Positions 54,138 through 62,602 of a stretch of 64,000 nucleotides of DNA are shown piece by piece. A program made the translations under genes and the position numbers. Below the pieces are notes generated by a model, which had not been told where the DNA came from, did no database searches, and was given only the letters and a program-made list of their open reading frames with translations. Every line of letters begins with the position of its first letter. The first letter of the stretch is position 1. Source of the DNA: Fibrobacterota bacterium (GTDB lineage Bacteria; Fibrobacterota; Chitinivibrionia; Chitinivibrionales; Chitinispirillaceae); assembly GCA_023459055.1 (NCBI GenBank), contig JAEWVR010000025.1:124001-188000 (forward strand), written 5' to 3'.

Positions 54138-56321
54138 TTACCGTATAAAAATCCGCCCGATCTGATACACCACTGTTGCCGCGGTCCAGGCCAGACACAA
54201 CTGATAACACACAGAGAATACGGACCACTTCCAGTTTCCAAGTTCCCTTACTGCCGTTATAAGTGCAACAATACACGGCGTATACAAAAGAACAAAAAGC
54301 ATAAACGCAAAGCCTGAGAGGGGTGTAAAATTACTCCGGATTACATCACGAAGTCCATCACTATTCTCAGCCTCACTTTCTCCCACTGCGTAAAGTACAC
54401 CCATCGAACTGACAACCACCTCTTTTGCGACAAAACCGGTAACAAGTGATACTGCGCCACGCCAGTCGGTGCCAAACGGTGTAACCAGCGGCTCTATGAA
54501 TTTTCCTACTTTACCGATATATGTATGAGACATTCTTTCAGCATGATACTCTTTTTGAAGAGCTGCAATTACCGTAACTTTCGCAGTTGAGTCGATTGAC
54601 ATATCAGCCTCAGCAGCTGCAATTTTATCTTCATACTTTTTGTCAATCTCCGGATTATTTGGATAAGCACCAGCCCACCATAATACAACTGAAAAAACAA
54701 GCACCACACCACCCATTTTCTTTAGATAATGCTCTGTTTTATGCCACATATGAATAAGAATGCTTCGCAAGGTTGGTAGCCGGTATGGCGGAAGTTCCAT
54801 GACAAAAGGATAATCCTCTGTTTTTTTGAAAAGCGTATGCTTGAACAGAAGCCCCATAAGAATAAACGCACCGAATCCAAAGAGTACCTGAAAAAGAAAC
54901 ACGACATTCCCCGCATGTTTCGGAAATAGTGCGCCAGCAAAGAGTACAAATACCGGCAGACGTGCAGAACAGGAGACAAGCGGTGTTAACAGGATCGTTT
55001 TAATTCTGTCTTTCGGTGACTCCAGTGTGCGGGCTGCCATAATTGCCGGTACACTGCACCCGAGCCCCATAAGCATCGGAATAAAACTCTTACCATGTAA
55101 ACCAATCCGATGCATCATTTTGTCCATAATAAATGCAGCCCTGGCCATATAACCGGTATCTTCCATAATTGATATACCCAGAAACAGAATAAGAATATTT
55201 GGAAGAAAAACAATGACCCCGCCCACCCCTGCTATTATTCCGTCAACAAGCAGATCCCTGAAAACGCTCTCCGGTAAATGTGATGATGCAACGTCGCCAA
55301 GCCAACCAAAGAGACTCTCGATCCAGCCCATCGGAATCTCACCGAGTTTGAATGTTGCCTGAAAAAGAAGCCACATAAAAACAATGAACACCGGATATGC
55401 CCAGAAGCGATGCGTTAGCACTGTGTCAATTTTATCAGATACCTGCACTCTGTCAACCTTGGTCAGATTAACGGTTTCTCTGCTGATTCCGGATATGTAC
55501 CCATACCGCGCTTCAACAATAAAACTCTCGGGGGTATCACCAAGTTTTTTCTCTATTTCAGCTATATATTTACCACACTGCTCAATAATTAAACCACCCT
55601 GAGGAACAGCATTTATTTTCCTAGCAACTTCCTTATCCGATTCAAACAACTGAACTGCATCATAGCGGGCATTCTTTACGCCCGGGTTTGCCTGCGAAAT
55701 CATTAGTGCAAGCGATTTAATTACTGATTCAAGCTCCTGTGGATAGTTTACAGAAAATGTATGTGACAACTCTTTTTTTGATGCATGCTCAATAATTGCA
55801 TCCGTTAAGTCCTTCATTCCAAGATTACTGCGGGAATTAGTCTTTACAACAGGCAAACCAAGCAATTCACTCAATCGTTTACAATCAATTGTGATCCCCT
55901 TCTGCATCACCTCATCCCACATATTAAGTGCAAGCACCGGCCGTATACCAAGCTCAAGTAACTGCACTGTCAGATACAGGTGACGTTCCAGGTTGGTGGC
56001 ATCAATAACATTAACAACGACATCAGGGTTTTTCTCTGTTATAAACTGCCTTGCCACCTGCTCATCCGCAGAGCAGGTACTCAGCGAATATGTCCCCGGA
56101 AGATCGGTAATTAACAAATGATTATTTCCACTTCGTAAACTTCCCTCAACTATATCAACCGTAACACCACTCCAGTTGCCGACTTTCTGTGATGCACCAG
56201 TCAAACAGTTAAACAGTGATGTCTTGCCTGAATTGGGATTTCCTGCAAGCGCAACCCGTATTATTTTTCTCGCAGAGCTATCCCCTGATGCTGTACCGGT
56301 TTGTTTATTCCCATGCTCCAT
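54138..56321 (-). CDS. feoB: Ferrous iron transporter B
   Basis: 727 residues. N-terminal G domain: G1 GNPNSGKTS (near 28), G3 TDLPGTYSLS (near 73), G4 LNMWDEV (near 132). A helical GDI-like spacer leads to a membrane part with two Gate motifs: FLPNILILFLGISIMEDTGYMARAAFIMDK (near 375) and SVPAIMAARTLESPKDR.. LTPLVSCSARLPVFVLF (near 420-460); ends AATVVYQIGRIF. It takes up Fe2+ under anoxic conditions. FeoA is not separate but fused to the regulator gene upstream. An iron-box-like repeat lies 41 bases before the start. Confidence 0.96.
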   Translation of the reverse strand: MEHGNKQTGTASGDSSARKIIRVALAGNPNSGKTSLFNCLTGASQKVGNWSGVTVDIVEGSLRSGNNHLLITDLPGTYSLSTCSADEQVARQFITEKNPDVVVNVIDATNLERHLYLTVQLLELGIRPVLALNMWDEVMQKGITIDCKRLSELLGLPVVKTNSRSNLGMKDLTDAIIEHASKKELSHTFSVNYPQELESVIKSLALMISQANPGVKNARYDAVQLFESDKEVARKINAVPQGGLIIEQCGKYIAEIEKKLGDTPESFIVEARYGYISGISRETVNLTKVDRVQVSDKIDTVLTHRFWAYPVFIVFMWLLFQATFKLGEIPMGWIESLFGWLGDVASSHLPESVFRDLLVDGIIAGVGGVIVFLPNILILFLGISIMEDTGYMARAAFIMDKMMHRIGLHGKSFIPMLMGLGCSVPAIMAARTLESPKDRIKTILLTPLVSCSARLPVFVLFAGALFPKHAGNVVFLFQVLFGFGAFILMGLLFKHTLFKKTEDYPFVMELPPYRLPTLRSILIHMWHKTEHYLKKMGGVVLVFSVVLWWAGAYPNNPEIDKKYEDKIAAAEADMSIDSTAKVTVIAALQKEYHAERMSHTYIGKVGKFIEPLVTPFGTDWRGAVSLVTGFVAKEVVVSSMGVLYAVGESEAENSDGLRDVIRSNFTPLSGFAFMLFVLLYTPCIVALITAVRELGNWKWSVFSVCYQLCLAWTAATVVYQIGRIFIR

Positions 56322-56361
56322 ACACTATTTCTCCTCAACCGACAATTCGATTTCTCAATCA

Positions 56362-56377
56362 GTTATACGCATCTAAC
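56362..56377. promoter_or_regulatory. Iron-box-like inverted repeat before feoB
   Basis: GTTATACGCATCTAAC, an imperfect version of the 16-base site at 57140-57155 (identical at GTTA and ATCTAAC). It lies between the regulator stop and feoB, which suggests feoB has its own regulated promoter. Confidence 0.6.
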
Positions 56378-56393
56378 TATGTGATAAAAAAAT

Positions 56394-57122
56394 TTACAGT
56401 TTCTTAACCAGCACCATACCAGCCTCACCTCTTCGCAGTGAAACATGACTGCTGCGAATCGCAACCTCTATAGGGTCATCAAGCGGCGCTGCTTTTACTA
56501 CCAGAACCTTTTGCCCCCGTACAAACCCCATCTCCTGAAGCCGTAATTTCAGTGATGAAACCCCGATTATTTTTACGATTTCACCGGATTCACCACTTTC
56601 AAGTTCATTGAGTGTAAGCACCTCAGAATCTTCCCTGTCAAATGTATCGTTATCATCTGAAAACCAGCATGTGTTCTGACAATTAATTTTCTGAGCGTTC
56701 GCTTCAACATCAGAGATCAGTTTATGTGCAGATACGGTATCCTTTTTTAATACTGATAACAATGCAGTCATTTTCCGGCAGACTTCAGATGTCATACCAT
56801 GCTCCATATTGCATGCCGCACTGCTTGCTGTTGCATGTGACAATCCAAGCACTTTTGTGAATAAATTATGAAGAACACTATGACGTTTACTGACACACCG
56901 GGCAATCTTCAAACCGGCATCAGTAAGCGTCACAAATGAACGTACCTGATAGTTTATGAGTCCTTTTTCTGCCAGTGATCGCAATGCAATAGTGACTGAA
57001 GATCGCTTAACTTTCATCATATCTGCAATTTCCATTGAACGAGCCACTTTGTGCATCTTAGAGATTTGAAATATCGCCTCAAGATAATCTTCAAGAGCCG
57101 GGGTAAGCTGATTGTTGTCCAT
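56394..57122 (-). CDS. DtxR-FeoA fusion iron regulator
   Basis: 242 residues. Residues 1-70 are a winged helix of the DtxR/MntR family (PALEDYLEAIFQISKMHKVARSMEIADMMKVKRSSVTIALRSLAEKGLI). Residues 75-150 are the metal-binding dimerisation domain (CNMEHGMTSEVCRKM, with Cys/Glu/His ligands). Residues about 168-242 are an SH3-like FeoA domain (LNELESGESGEIVKIIGVSSLKLRLQEMGFVRGQKVLVVKAAPLDDPIEVAIRSSHVSLRRGEAGMVLV). It should sense Fe2+ or Mn2+ and repress the operon; the FeoA part could also contact FeoB. An inverted repeat lies 18 bases before its start. Confidence 0.9.
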   Translation of the reverse strand: MDNNQLTPALEDYLEAIFQISKMHKVARSMEIADMMKVKRSSVTIALRSLAEKGLINYQVRSFVTLTDAGLKIARCVSKRHSVLHNLFTKVLGLSHATASSAACNMEHGMTSEVCRKMTALLSVLKKDTVSAHKLISDVEANAQKINCQNTCWFSDDNDTFDREDSEVLTLNELESGESGEIVKIIGVSSLKLRLQEMGFVRGQKVLVVKAAPLDDPIEVAIRSSHVSLRRGEAGMVLVKKL

Positions 57123-57139
57123 AAGAGCCTTTCAACAAA

Positions 57140-57155
57140 GTTAGATCTATCTAAC
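57140..57155. promoter_or_regulatory. Iron-box-like operator before DtxR-FeoA gene
   Basis: GTTAGATCTATCTAAC: arms GTTAGAT and ATCTAAC are perfect inverted copies around CT. TTAG...CTAA ends resemble known DtxR/IdeR boxes. Its position just before the start codon fits autorepression. Confidence 0.75.
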
Positions 57156-57240
57156 AAGATACAATATTCCTGCAATCTTCGCAAGCGTTTTGTATTCCTG
57201 ATAAACTGCATCAGACAATTACGATTGCGTTAATAATCAA

Positions 57241-57453
57241 TTATGTTCCGCAGAACGTGCGATACTCCGGATTTGCCTGTTCAGGCCCCAGTTCGTAACG
57301 TTCAGCAGATCTGCCGGATTCATACGGATGAGTTATTGCGTCAAGAAGCTCCATTACAGGACCATAATCATCATTTTGGACAATCGCGGCAAGCGCCTCT
57401 TCAACGAGGTGGTTACGCGGGATCACTGCAGGATTTTCCTTTGCACACAGCAT
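57241..57453 (-). pseudogene. selO: C-terminal fragment of SelO/YdiU adenylyltransferase
   Basis: 70 codons ending TAA at 57241. The translation NPAVIPRNHLVEEALAAIV...PVMELLDAITHPYE and the terminal YRTFCGT match the C-terminus of SelO (YdiU), a protein AMPylator of about 480 residues. The catalytic pseudokinase part is absent: upstream DNA (57454-57755) gives no further SelO-like frame. The conserved end is undamaged, so truncation is probably recent. Unlikely to be functional. Confidence 0.82.
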
Positions 57454-57755
57454 AGCAGCTTCATCGCGGCCACCAGGCTGACTTATGAGTTGTCAAAACG
57501 CCACCCGGTCATTATGTTAGTTATCATGATTATTCTGATTCCTAAATAACATTTTGCGAATGTCAGCAGCGGTCACGATGCGTTACCCTTGCAACGGTTT
57601 GAGGTATTGTGCCGCCATGATTTTATAGTTCGATTTACTCAGTGTACATATTGCAGAAGGGGTGCTGAAAGCCAGAAAGAGCAGAGGATCTGAGGGTTAC
57701 GTGATTTTTATTTAACACGGACTTTCAGGATTAAAAAACCAGATGTACCATATCA
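57454..57755. other. Non-coding stretch between selO remnant and small gene
   Basis: About 300 bases with no recognisable gene, repeat or promoter. It stands where the missing N-terminal part of selO would be. Confidence 0.45.
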
Positions 57756-58064
57756 TTAGCTCAGCGCGGTTTTTAATCGGAGGCCACGCGGACGTTTACT
57801 GTAGAAACTACTGCTTAATTTTTTACGATATGCATTAAGACCTGCTTTTATTGATGATAAAACAGTTGACTGTTTGCTCTGTGTCTCAAAACTTTTTCTG
57901 CAAAGTTCTTCAAGCTGATTGACAACTTTCGGGTCATCTTTTTTTCTAACCAGAAGCCGTTCAATTTCCGAAACAATTGCGGTATTTGATTCATTGAAGT
58001 AGAGATAATTGCTCTCATACTCTTCGGCATCCGGGGAACCATCTGAAAAGTATAGGTATGCCAT
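57756..58064 (-). CDS. Small hypothetical protein
   Basis: 102 residues, not recognised. A strong AGGAGG lies seven bases before ATG 58064, so I trust the gene. Acidic, Tyr-rich N-terminus (YLYFSDGSPDAEEYESNYLYFNES), a helical middle (IVSEIERLLVRKKDDPKVVNQLEELCRKSFE) and a very basic C-terminus (YRKKLSSSFYSKRPRGLRLK). No signal peptide or membrane helix. The charge split could suit a nucleic-acid or toxin/antitoxin-type protein, but nothing around it supports that. Confidence 0.55.
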   Translation of the reverse strand: MAYLYFSDGSPDAEEYESNYLYFNESNTAIVSEIERLLVRKKDDPKVVNQLEELCRKSFETQSKQSTVLSSIKAGLNAYRKKLSSSFYSKRPRGLRLKTALS

Positions 58065-58261
58065 AATGTCCTCCTGTTTATTGTTTACATTATAAAGATA
58101 GCTCTTATTTATTAGGAGGTTATTTTTTGTTTGTTAGGGATTGGTTAGGAAGGTGAAGTCCCTTCTGATATTGTTTTTATGATGTATCCCCATATTCATC
58201 AATTGCCTGTTTCTTTAATTTTCCCTCCGGATTGAGTTGGGAGTATGATCTGTAAGCAACA

Positions 58262-58468
58262 ACAAACCATCAGGCCGTGAAATTTATTGATCTTCTTAAG
58301 CCATCCCGGGTTATTCCAATGCATTATTGGAGCCCTGAATATAAAAACCGTTTTTTAGAGGTTCTATCTGCACAAAATACCCAAACGGAAGAAAAATTTA
58401 TAATTACAAATGAAAAAAATCTGATTATAATTTCGCACCTGATAGTATTTCAGATCAAATTGAGATAA
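58262..58468 (+). pseudogene. Fragment of MBL-fold metallohydrolase
   Basis: From about 58262 the frame reads ATTNHQAVKFIDLLKPSRVIPMHYWSP. The segment FIDLLKPSRVIPMHYW is typical of the C-terminus of metallo-beta-lactamase-fold hydrolases, where the His ligates metal. A stop codon lies directly upstream in frame, and the following residues become Asn/Lys-rich noise. So about 200 N-terminal residues are missing. Together with the selO fragment it marks a zone of gene loss. Confidence 0.6.
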
Positions 58469-58854
58469 TAAGCCTGGAGCCATCGGCGATGAACCTGAAT
58501 TGAATGAATATCTTTTACATTTGTTTGATGTTGATACGGCTCTATAAAGGATTTACCGGAACCGTATTAATATGTAAACAGAAAAACTTACAATATCATA
58601 ATATTGAAATTATCAGTCAAGGCATATCCAAGCTCAAGACCATTCGTGGAAATATTCGCAATGACACTCCCCTTTTTATCATGCATTGTAACATACTGCG
58701 GTAATGAAACATAGTGGTATGCAAATGAGGATTCTCCAGCGATCAAGGACCTCTCCTCCCAACCACCTCTCCCACAAAGCGAAGATGCGTTGAAATGAGT
58801 TTTTTTGCCAAACTTTGATGGCTCATGACGTTCTGCGGAATCACTCTTTCAATG
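58469..58854. other. Non-coding stretch with degenerate CT/AG repeat
   Basis: No gene that I can support. At 58750-58800 there is a decayed dispersed repeat (ggacctctcctcccaaccac, ctctcccacaaagcg, gttgaaatgag). It marks the end of the gene-loss zone before the cobalamin operon. Confidence 0.55.
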
Positions 58855-59595
58855 TCACGTTGTGACTGATCCTACTGATGGCCGCTTAATAATAATAATC
58901 AAACATCCGGCACGCTGAGCAGCCTCAATTTTCTGATAAACGCCACCCTGCGCCCCACTATCTTTCGTAACCAGTACACGCGCACCCGAAAGCAGAATAT
59001 GGTTCAGATTATCAGCGACAGAGAATGGACCTCGTCCCTGAATAATACACTCCGACGGAATACCGCATTGTAAACAAGCATTGACACTTTGGGGGACATC
59101 AAGAACACGGGCAAAAAGCACTTGACCGTTTTTTTGCAAAAGCGATTGATAGTAATGGATATTGCGGCTTCCGATTGTCGCAAGTACCGTACCGCCAAGT
59201 TGCATGCACAATTGCGCGGCTTCATCATGCGAGGATACTTCCCGGATATGACTGTATCGATCCAGCCCCTGAAGACCGGAACGCAGAATGCGCCGGTAGG
59301 GAATTTTGCATTGACATGCCGCGCATTCTGCCGATACATGAACCTGTTCTGCAAAAGGATGCGCGGCGTCAACGACCTGATCGACATTTTCTCTTTTAAT
59401 CAACTCGATAAAACCATTTGTATCTAATGCCCCGAACCGCTCTTTCAGCATGGGGCTATCAGGTGTTGCGAGGGAAATTGCATCAGAAAACCGTGAGTGC
59501 AGAACCCGGTGTCCCTGCTTAATCAACGATGTAATCTCAACGACGGCATCCGAGGTGCCACCTATCACTAAGATCTGCCTCTGCGTTTCACTCAT
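58855..59595 (-). CDS. cobK: Precorrin-6A reductase
   Basis: 246 residues, CobK/CbiJ family. Nucleotide-binding start QILVIGGTSDAVVEITSLIKQGHRV (about 6-30), VVDAAHPFAEQVHVSAECAACQCKIPYRRILRSG (near 75-108, the family signature AAHPFA), GGTVLATIGSRN (near 135) and C-terminal VLVTKDSGAQGGVYQKIEAAQRAG. It reduces (cobalt-)precorrin-6A with NAD(P)H. Start ATG 59595 (a TTG two codons earlier is possible); it overlaps the cobJ end by eight bases. Last gene of the cobalamin operon in this window. Confidence 0.93.
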   Translation of the reverse strand: MSETQRQILVIGGTSDAVVEITSLIKQGHRVLHSRFSDAISLATPDSPMLKERFGALDTNGFIELIKRENVDQVVDAAHPFAEQVHVSAECAACQCKIPYRRILRSGLQGLDRYSHIREVSSHDEAAQLCMQLGGTVLATIGSRNIHYYQSLLQKNGQVLFARVLDVPQSVNACLQCGIPSECIIQGRGPFSVADNLNHILLSGARVLVTKDSGAQGGVYQKIEAAQRAGCLIIIIKRPSVGSVTT

Positions 59596-60370
59596 TGTCA
59601 AGATACCCCCGCGGCGTCAGCATCCAGCGATTATCACTACGTGAACTGCTGTTTCCAATAATCACCAGACTGCGCATATGAACGTTTTTCTCAAGAATTG
59701 TATCCAGGTTTGTAAGCTCAACGGTTTCATCATCAAGCCCGATACTATTCACAATGCCAACCGGTGTCGTTCCCGGTCTGTATGTTAACAGTATGGCAAC
59801 AACCTCTTCAAGCTGCATCCGGCGTTTGACTGAACGGGGATTGTAAAGCGCCACCACAAAATCACCCTGACCTGCTGCATGAATGCGTTTTTTTATTGTT
59901 TCCCACGGGATCATAAGATCAGACAGGCTGATACAGCAGTAGTCCAGCATTAATGGTGCACCCAACCGTGCAGCAGCAGAATTTGCAGCAGTAATTCCGG
60001 GGATGATTTGAATCTCAATTTCAAAATTTCTGCTCCCGGAAAGTTCCAGCGCAAGTCCGGCCATTCCGTAAACGCCAGGATCACCCGATGAAACCAGCGC
60101 TACAACTCTCCCCTTCCGTACATAATCAATCGCAGCCTGTACACGCTCCACTTCCAGAGTCATTCCGGTTGCAATGGTTTCTTTGCCATCAGTCAAATCC
60201 GTAATGAGGTCCAGATACTTATGATACCCCACCACTGTATCTGCACTCGCAATCGCATTTACTGCTCTGAATGTTCTGTCTTCTCTGCTTCCGGGTCCGA
60301 TTCCCACCACCAGCAGTTTTCCCTTGCCAGCGCTACCGTGACCCCCTGTTTTGCAATTCTCTTCACACAT
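59588..60370 (-). CDS. cobJ: Precorrin-3B C17-methyltransferase
   Basis: 260 residues, CobJ/CbiH. Tetrapyrrole methylase fold: VVGIGPGSREDRTFRAVNAIASADTVVGY (about 20-48), VALVSSGDPGVYGMAGLALEL (near 95-115), IPGITAANSAAARLGAPLMLDYCCISLSDLMIPW (near 128-162), VALYNPRSVKRR (near 178). It methylates C17 and drives ring contraction using SAM. ATG 60370 follows AAGGA by seven bases, and lies 112 bases inside the end of cbiG. The overlap is long for this operon. Confidence 0.93.
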   Translation of the reverse strand: MCEENCKTGGHGSAGKGKLLVVGIGPGSREDRTFRAVNAIASADTVVGYHKYLDLITDLTDGKETIATGMTLEVERVQAAIDYVRKGRVVALVSSGDPGVYGMAGLALELSGSRNFEIEIQIIPGITAANSAAARLGAPLMLDYCCISLSDLMIPWETIKKRIHAAGQGDFVVALYNPRSVKRRMQLEEVVAILLTYRPGTTPVGIVNSIGLDDETVELTNLDTILEKNVHMRSLVIIGNSSSRSDNRWMLTPRGYLDNE

Positions 60371-61092
60371 AATGTTGTCCTTTTTCCACCAAGCAGTGCT
60401 GACGGTTCTGCAACGCCGGGTAAGCCGACCCGCTCCTGTACAAATGGCTGAATATCAACCTTACGCTCCATCTCCTGAATCATGAAATCCGGAAAGTATC
60501 GTAATGGAATCTTCAAATCACTGGAAAGATCTAACAAACCCGGCTCTGTTTTTTTAATATCCGCAGTAGCAAGAAAACGGATGTCCTGAGTGGTAATACC
60601 TGCAGTTTGGAGTGCTTCATCCAGTGCCAGCATAATTGTCTCTTTGCAAACCCCTTTGCGGCAGCCGATTCCGGCAATCCATGTTTTTGCTGCATCGGTA
60701 GTTGTCGATATCACCGGATCTGCAGCTAACAGATTCGAAACATGAACAGCATAATCATTCGCACCGCCTTCATGACCGCTTAGTAAACTCACCACATGTC
60801 GCGCCCCGGCATCAATGACCAGTACTGCCGGATCGTAAAGTTTGGATTGAATGTGCGGAGCAATACTGCGCACGGCAACACCACATGGTGCAATAAAGAT
60901 CCAGCAGGCAAAATCACCGAAGGATGATTCCATAATTGTCGACACTTTGGAAAACGTTTCAGCACCTTCATAAAATACTCCAAGATCGACATGCAAAAAA
61001 AGAGTAACATGATCCATTGTACGCTGTAAACGAAATGCAACCCGGAGCCCCTCTTTCGAGTAGGTGACAATACCTGTTTTACCCTGTCTCAT
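60259..61092 (-). CDS. cbiG: Cobalt-precorrin 5A hydrolase
   Basis: 277 residues. CbiG opens the delta-lactone of cobalt-precorrin-5A, releasing acetaldehyde; it marks the anaerobic (early cobalt) pathway. Conserved: CWIFIAPCGVAVRSIAPHIQSKLYDPAVLVIDAGARHVVSLLSGHEGGANDYAVHVSNLL (about 46-108), then the CbiG C-terminal domain (WIAGIGCRKG near 128, PLRYFPDFMIQEMER, GVAEPSALLGGKRTTLCVKRIAKQGVTVALAR). The last about 20 residues (WWWESDPEAEK) extend beyond the usual end and are read from DNA that also codes for the CobJ N-terminus. Starts by an ATGA overlap with cobM. Confidence 0.92.
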   Translation of the reverse strand: MRQGKTGIVTYSKEGLRVAFRLQRTMDHVTLFLHVDLGVFYEGAETFSKVSTIMESSFGDFACWIFIAPCGVAVRSIAPHIQSKLYDPAVLVIDAGARHVVSLLSGHEGGANDYAVHVSNLLAADPVISTTTDAAKTWIAGIGCRKGVCKETIMLALDEALQTAGITTQDIRFLATADIKKTEPGLLDLSSDLKIPLRYFPDFMIQEMERKVDIQPFVQERVGLPGVAEPSALLGGKRTTLCVKRIAKQGVTVALARENCWWWESDPEAEKTEHSEQ

Positions 61093-61850
61093 TGTTTTGA
61101 CTCACGAAATCCATGGTTAAAATTTCTGTTGTACAGCTTTGATTCCGCTGACACAGGTGTTGCGTTCAGAGCATACCCGATGATTATCTGAGCGGTGCTG
61201 CTAATACCAGCCTGATGCACCTGCTGCCCGATTGTTTTCAAAGTACCACGAAGGATTTTCTGATCCGGACGGGAGGCATGAAATACGACTGCGCAGGGAC
61301 AACTGTCACCCATTTTTTGCGCAATGGAACCTGCCAGCGATGCAAGTTTATCAACCGACAGAAAGATGCAATAGGTTGCATAGGGATGGAATTGATCCAG
61401 CCAGAGCTCCTCACCCGGCATAGGCGTTCGCCCGGGGCTACGGGTTAAGACAACCGTTTGTGCGACTTCAGGGCAGGTCAGTTCCAGACATATGCTTGCA
61501 GCCGCCGCCTGAAACGATGAAATTCCCGGTATCACCTGATACGATATGTTCAAAAGATCCAGACGGCGCATCTGTTCACCAATAGCGCCATAGAGCGACG
61601 GTTCACCGGAATGTAAACGCACAACATCTGTTCCCTGATTGTAAGCGTTCACCATGATATCAATGATTTCATCAAGGTTCATTCCTGCACTATCATACAG
61701 TTTACAATTATCCGGCAGTTCTTTGAGGATCTCAGGATCAACCAGCGAACCAGCATGGATACAAATTTTCGCAGATTGTAAAATACGCAACGCTTTACGT
61801 GTCAGGAGCTCCGGATCACCGGGACCTGAACCAACAAAATAGACGGTCAT
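61089..61850 (-). CDS. cobM: Precorrin-4 C11-methyltransferase
   Basis: 253 residues, CobM/CbiF. TVYFVGSGPGDPELLTRKALRILQSAKICIHAGSLV (1-37), VVRLHSGEPSLYGAIGEQMRRLD (near 76-98), IPGISSFQAAAASICLELTCPEVAQTVVLTRSPGRTPMP (near 107-145) are the family's SAM-binding and substrate motifs. Methylates C11 using SAM. AAAGGAG precedes ATG 61850, which overlaps the cobI stop (ATGA); the same overlap links it to cbiG. Confidence 0.94.
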   Translation of the reverse strand: MTVYFVGSGPGDPELLTRKALRILQSAKICIHAGSLVDPEILKELPDNCKLYDSAGMNLDEIIDIMVNAYNQGTDVVRLHSGEPSLYGAIGEQMRRLDLLNISYQVIPGISSFQAAAASICLELTCPEVAQTVVLTRSPGRTPMPGEELWLDQFHPYATYCIFLSVDKLASLAGSIAQKMGDSCPCAVVFHASRPDQKILRGTLKTIGQQVHQAGISSTAQIIIGYALNATPVSAESKLYNRNFNHGFRESKQ

Positions 61851-62602
61851 GGACTCTCCTTTAGTTCGCTGTCACCATTCCGGCGTGATGGAACAAGTGC
61901 TAATGATAAATAGGCTGTTTCGGTATCAATCCTGTTATTTTCTTCCAGTGAGACAATGCACTGACGCGCAAGGCCCACTCTGGACGCAAGAACCGCCGGT
62001 TCATCTGCATTATGTTTCTGTAAAATTTCTCTCAGCGCAGGCAGTTTCTCCCCAACTTTCATAACAACAACCATCCCGTCCGATTCAAGCGCCCATTCGA
62101 CACGGGATAAGTCGCCTGATGCAGGAACAATAACTAACGGCTGACGCCCCTCACCAAGCGGGATATCCGCCAGTGATGCAGCCGCAACAAATGCAGGAAT
62201 ACCAGGAATATTTTCGCTGTGCAGTTCCGGTATGCGCTGTTCCAAAGCCCGTTTCAAGTAGATATAGGTTGAATACAGCATGCAATCGCCTATGGTGATA
62301 AAACCGACGTCATTTCCGTCACGAAGCTCTTTTTCAACAGCATCTGCAGCCTCGCTCCAGGCCTCATCAAGTACCTTTGCACTTTTACTCATTGGAAAGG
62401 TGAGCTCTCTGATAACAGCATCAGCACTGAGATGCGGCTTTACAATTTCAAGGGCAAGACTCTCTTTTTTAATTCGGGAACGGGGTGCAAAAATCACTTG
62501 ACAGGATTGAAGTACCCTTACAGCCTGTAAAGTAAGCCACTCCGGATTTCCCGGCCCGACACCTACCCCGTATAGTTTTCCGATTTTAGTTGTATTTGTC
62601 AT
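61847..62602 (-). CDS. cobI: Precorrin-2 C20-methyltransferase
   Basis: 251 residues, CobI/CbiL. KLYGVGVGPGNPEWLTLQAVRVLQSCQVIFAPRS (about 8-41), VGFITIGDCMLYSTYIYLKRAL (near 96-117), IPGIPAFVAAASLADIPLGEGRQPLVIVPAS (near 128-158). It adds the C20 methyl group, the first committed methylation of cobalamin synthesis after precorrin-2. Overlaps cbiE by 17 bases. In the anaerobic path the cobalt-loaded form is the substrate; which form is used cannot be told from the sequence. Confidence 0.94.
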   Translation of the reverse strand: MTNTTKIGKLYGVGVGPGNPEWLTLQAVRVLQSCQVIFAPRSRIKKESLALEIVKPHLSADAVIRELTFPMSKSAKVLDEAWSEAADAVEKELRDGNDVGFITIGDCMLYSTYIYLKRALEQRIPELHSENIPGIPAFVAAASLADIPLGEGRQPLVIVPASGDLSRVEWALESDGMVVVMKVGEKLPALREILQKHNADEPAVLASRVGLARQCIVSLEENNRIDTETAYLSLALVPSRRNGDSELKESP

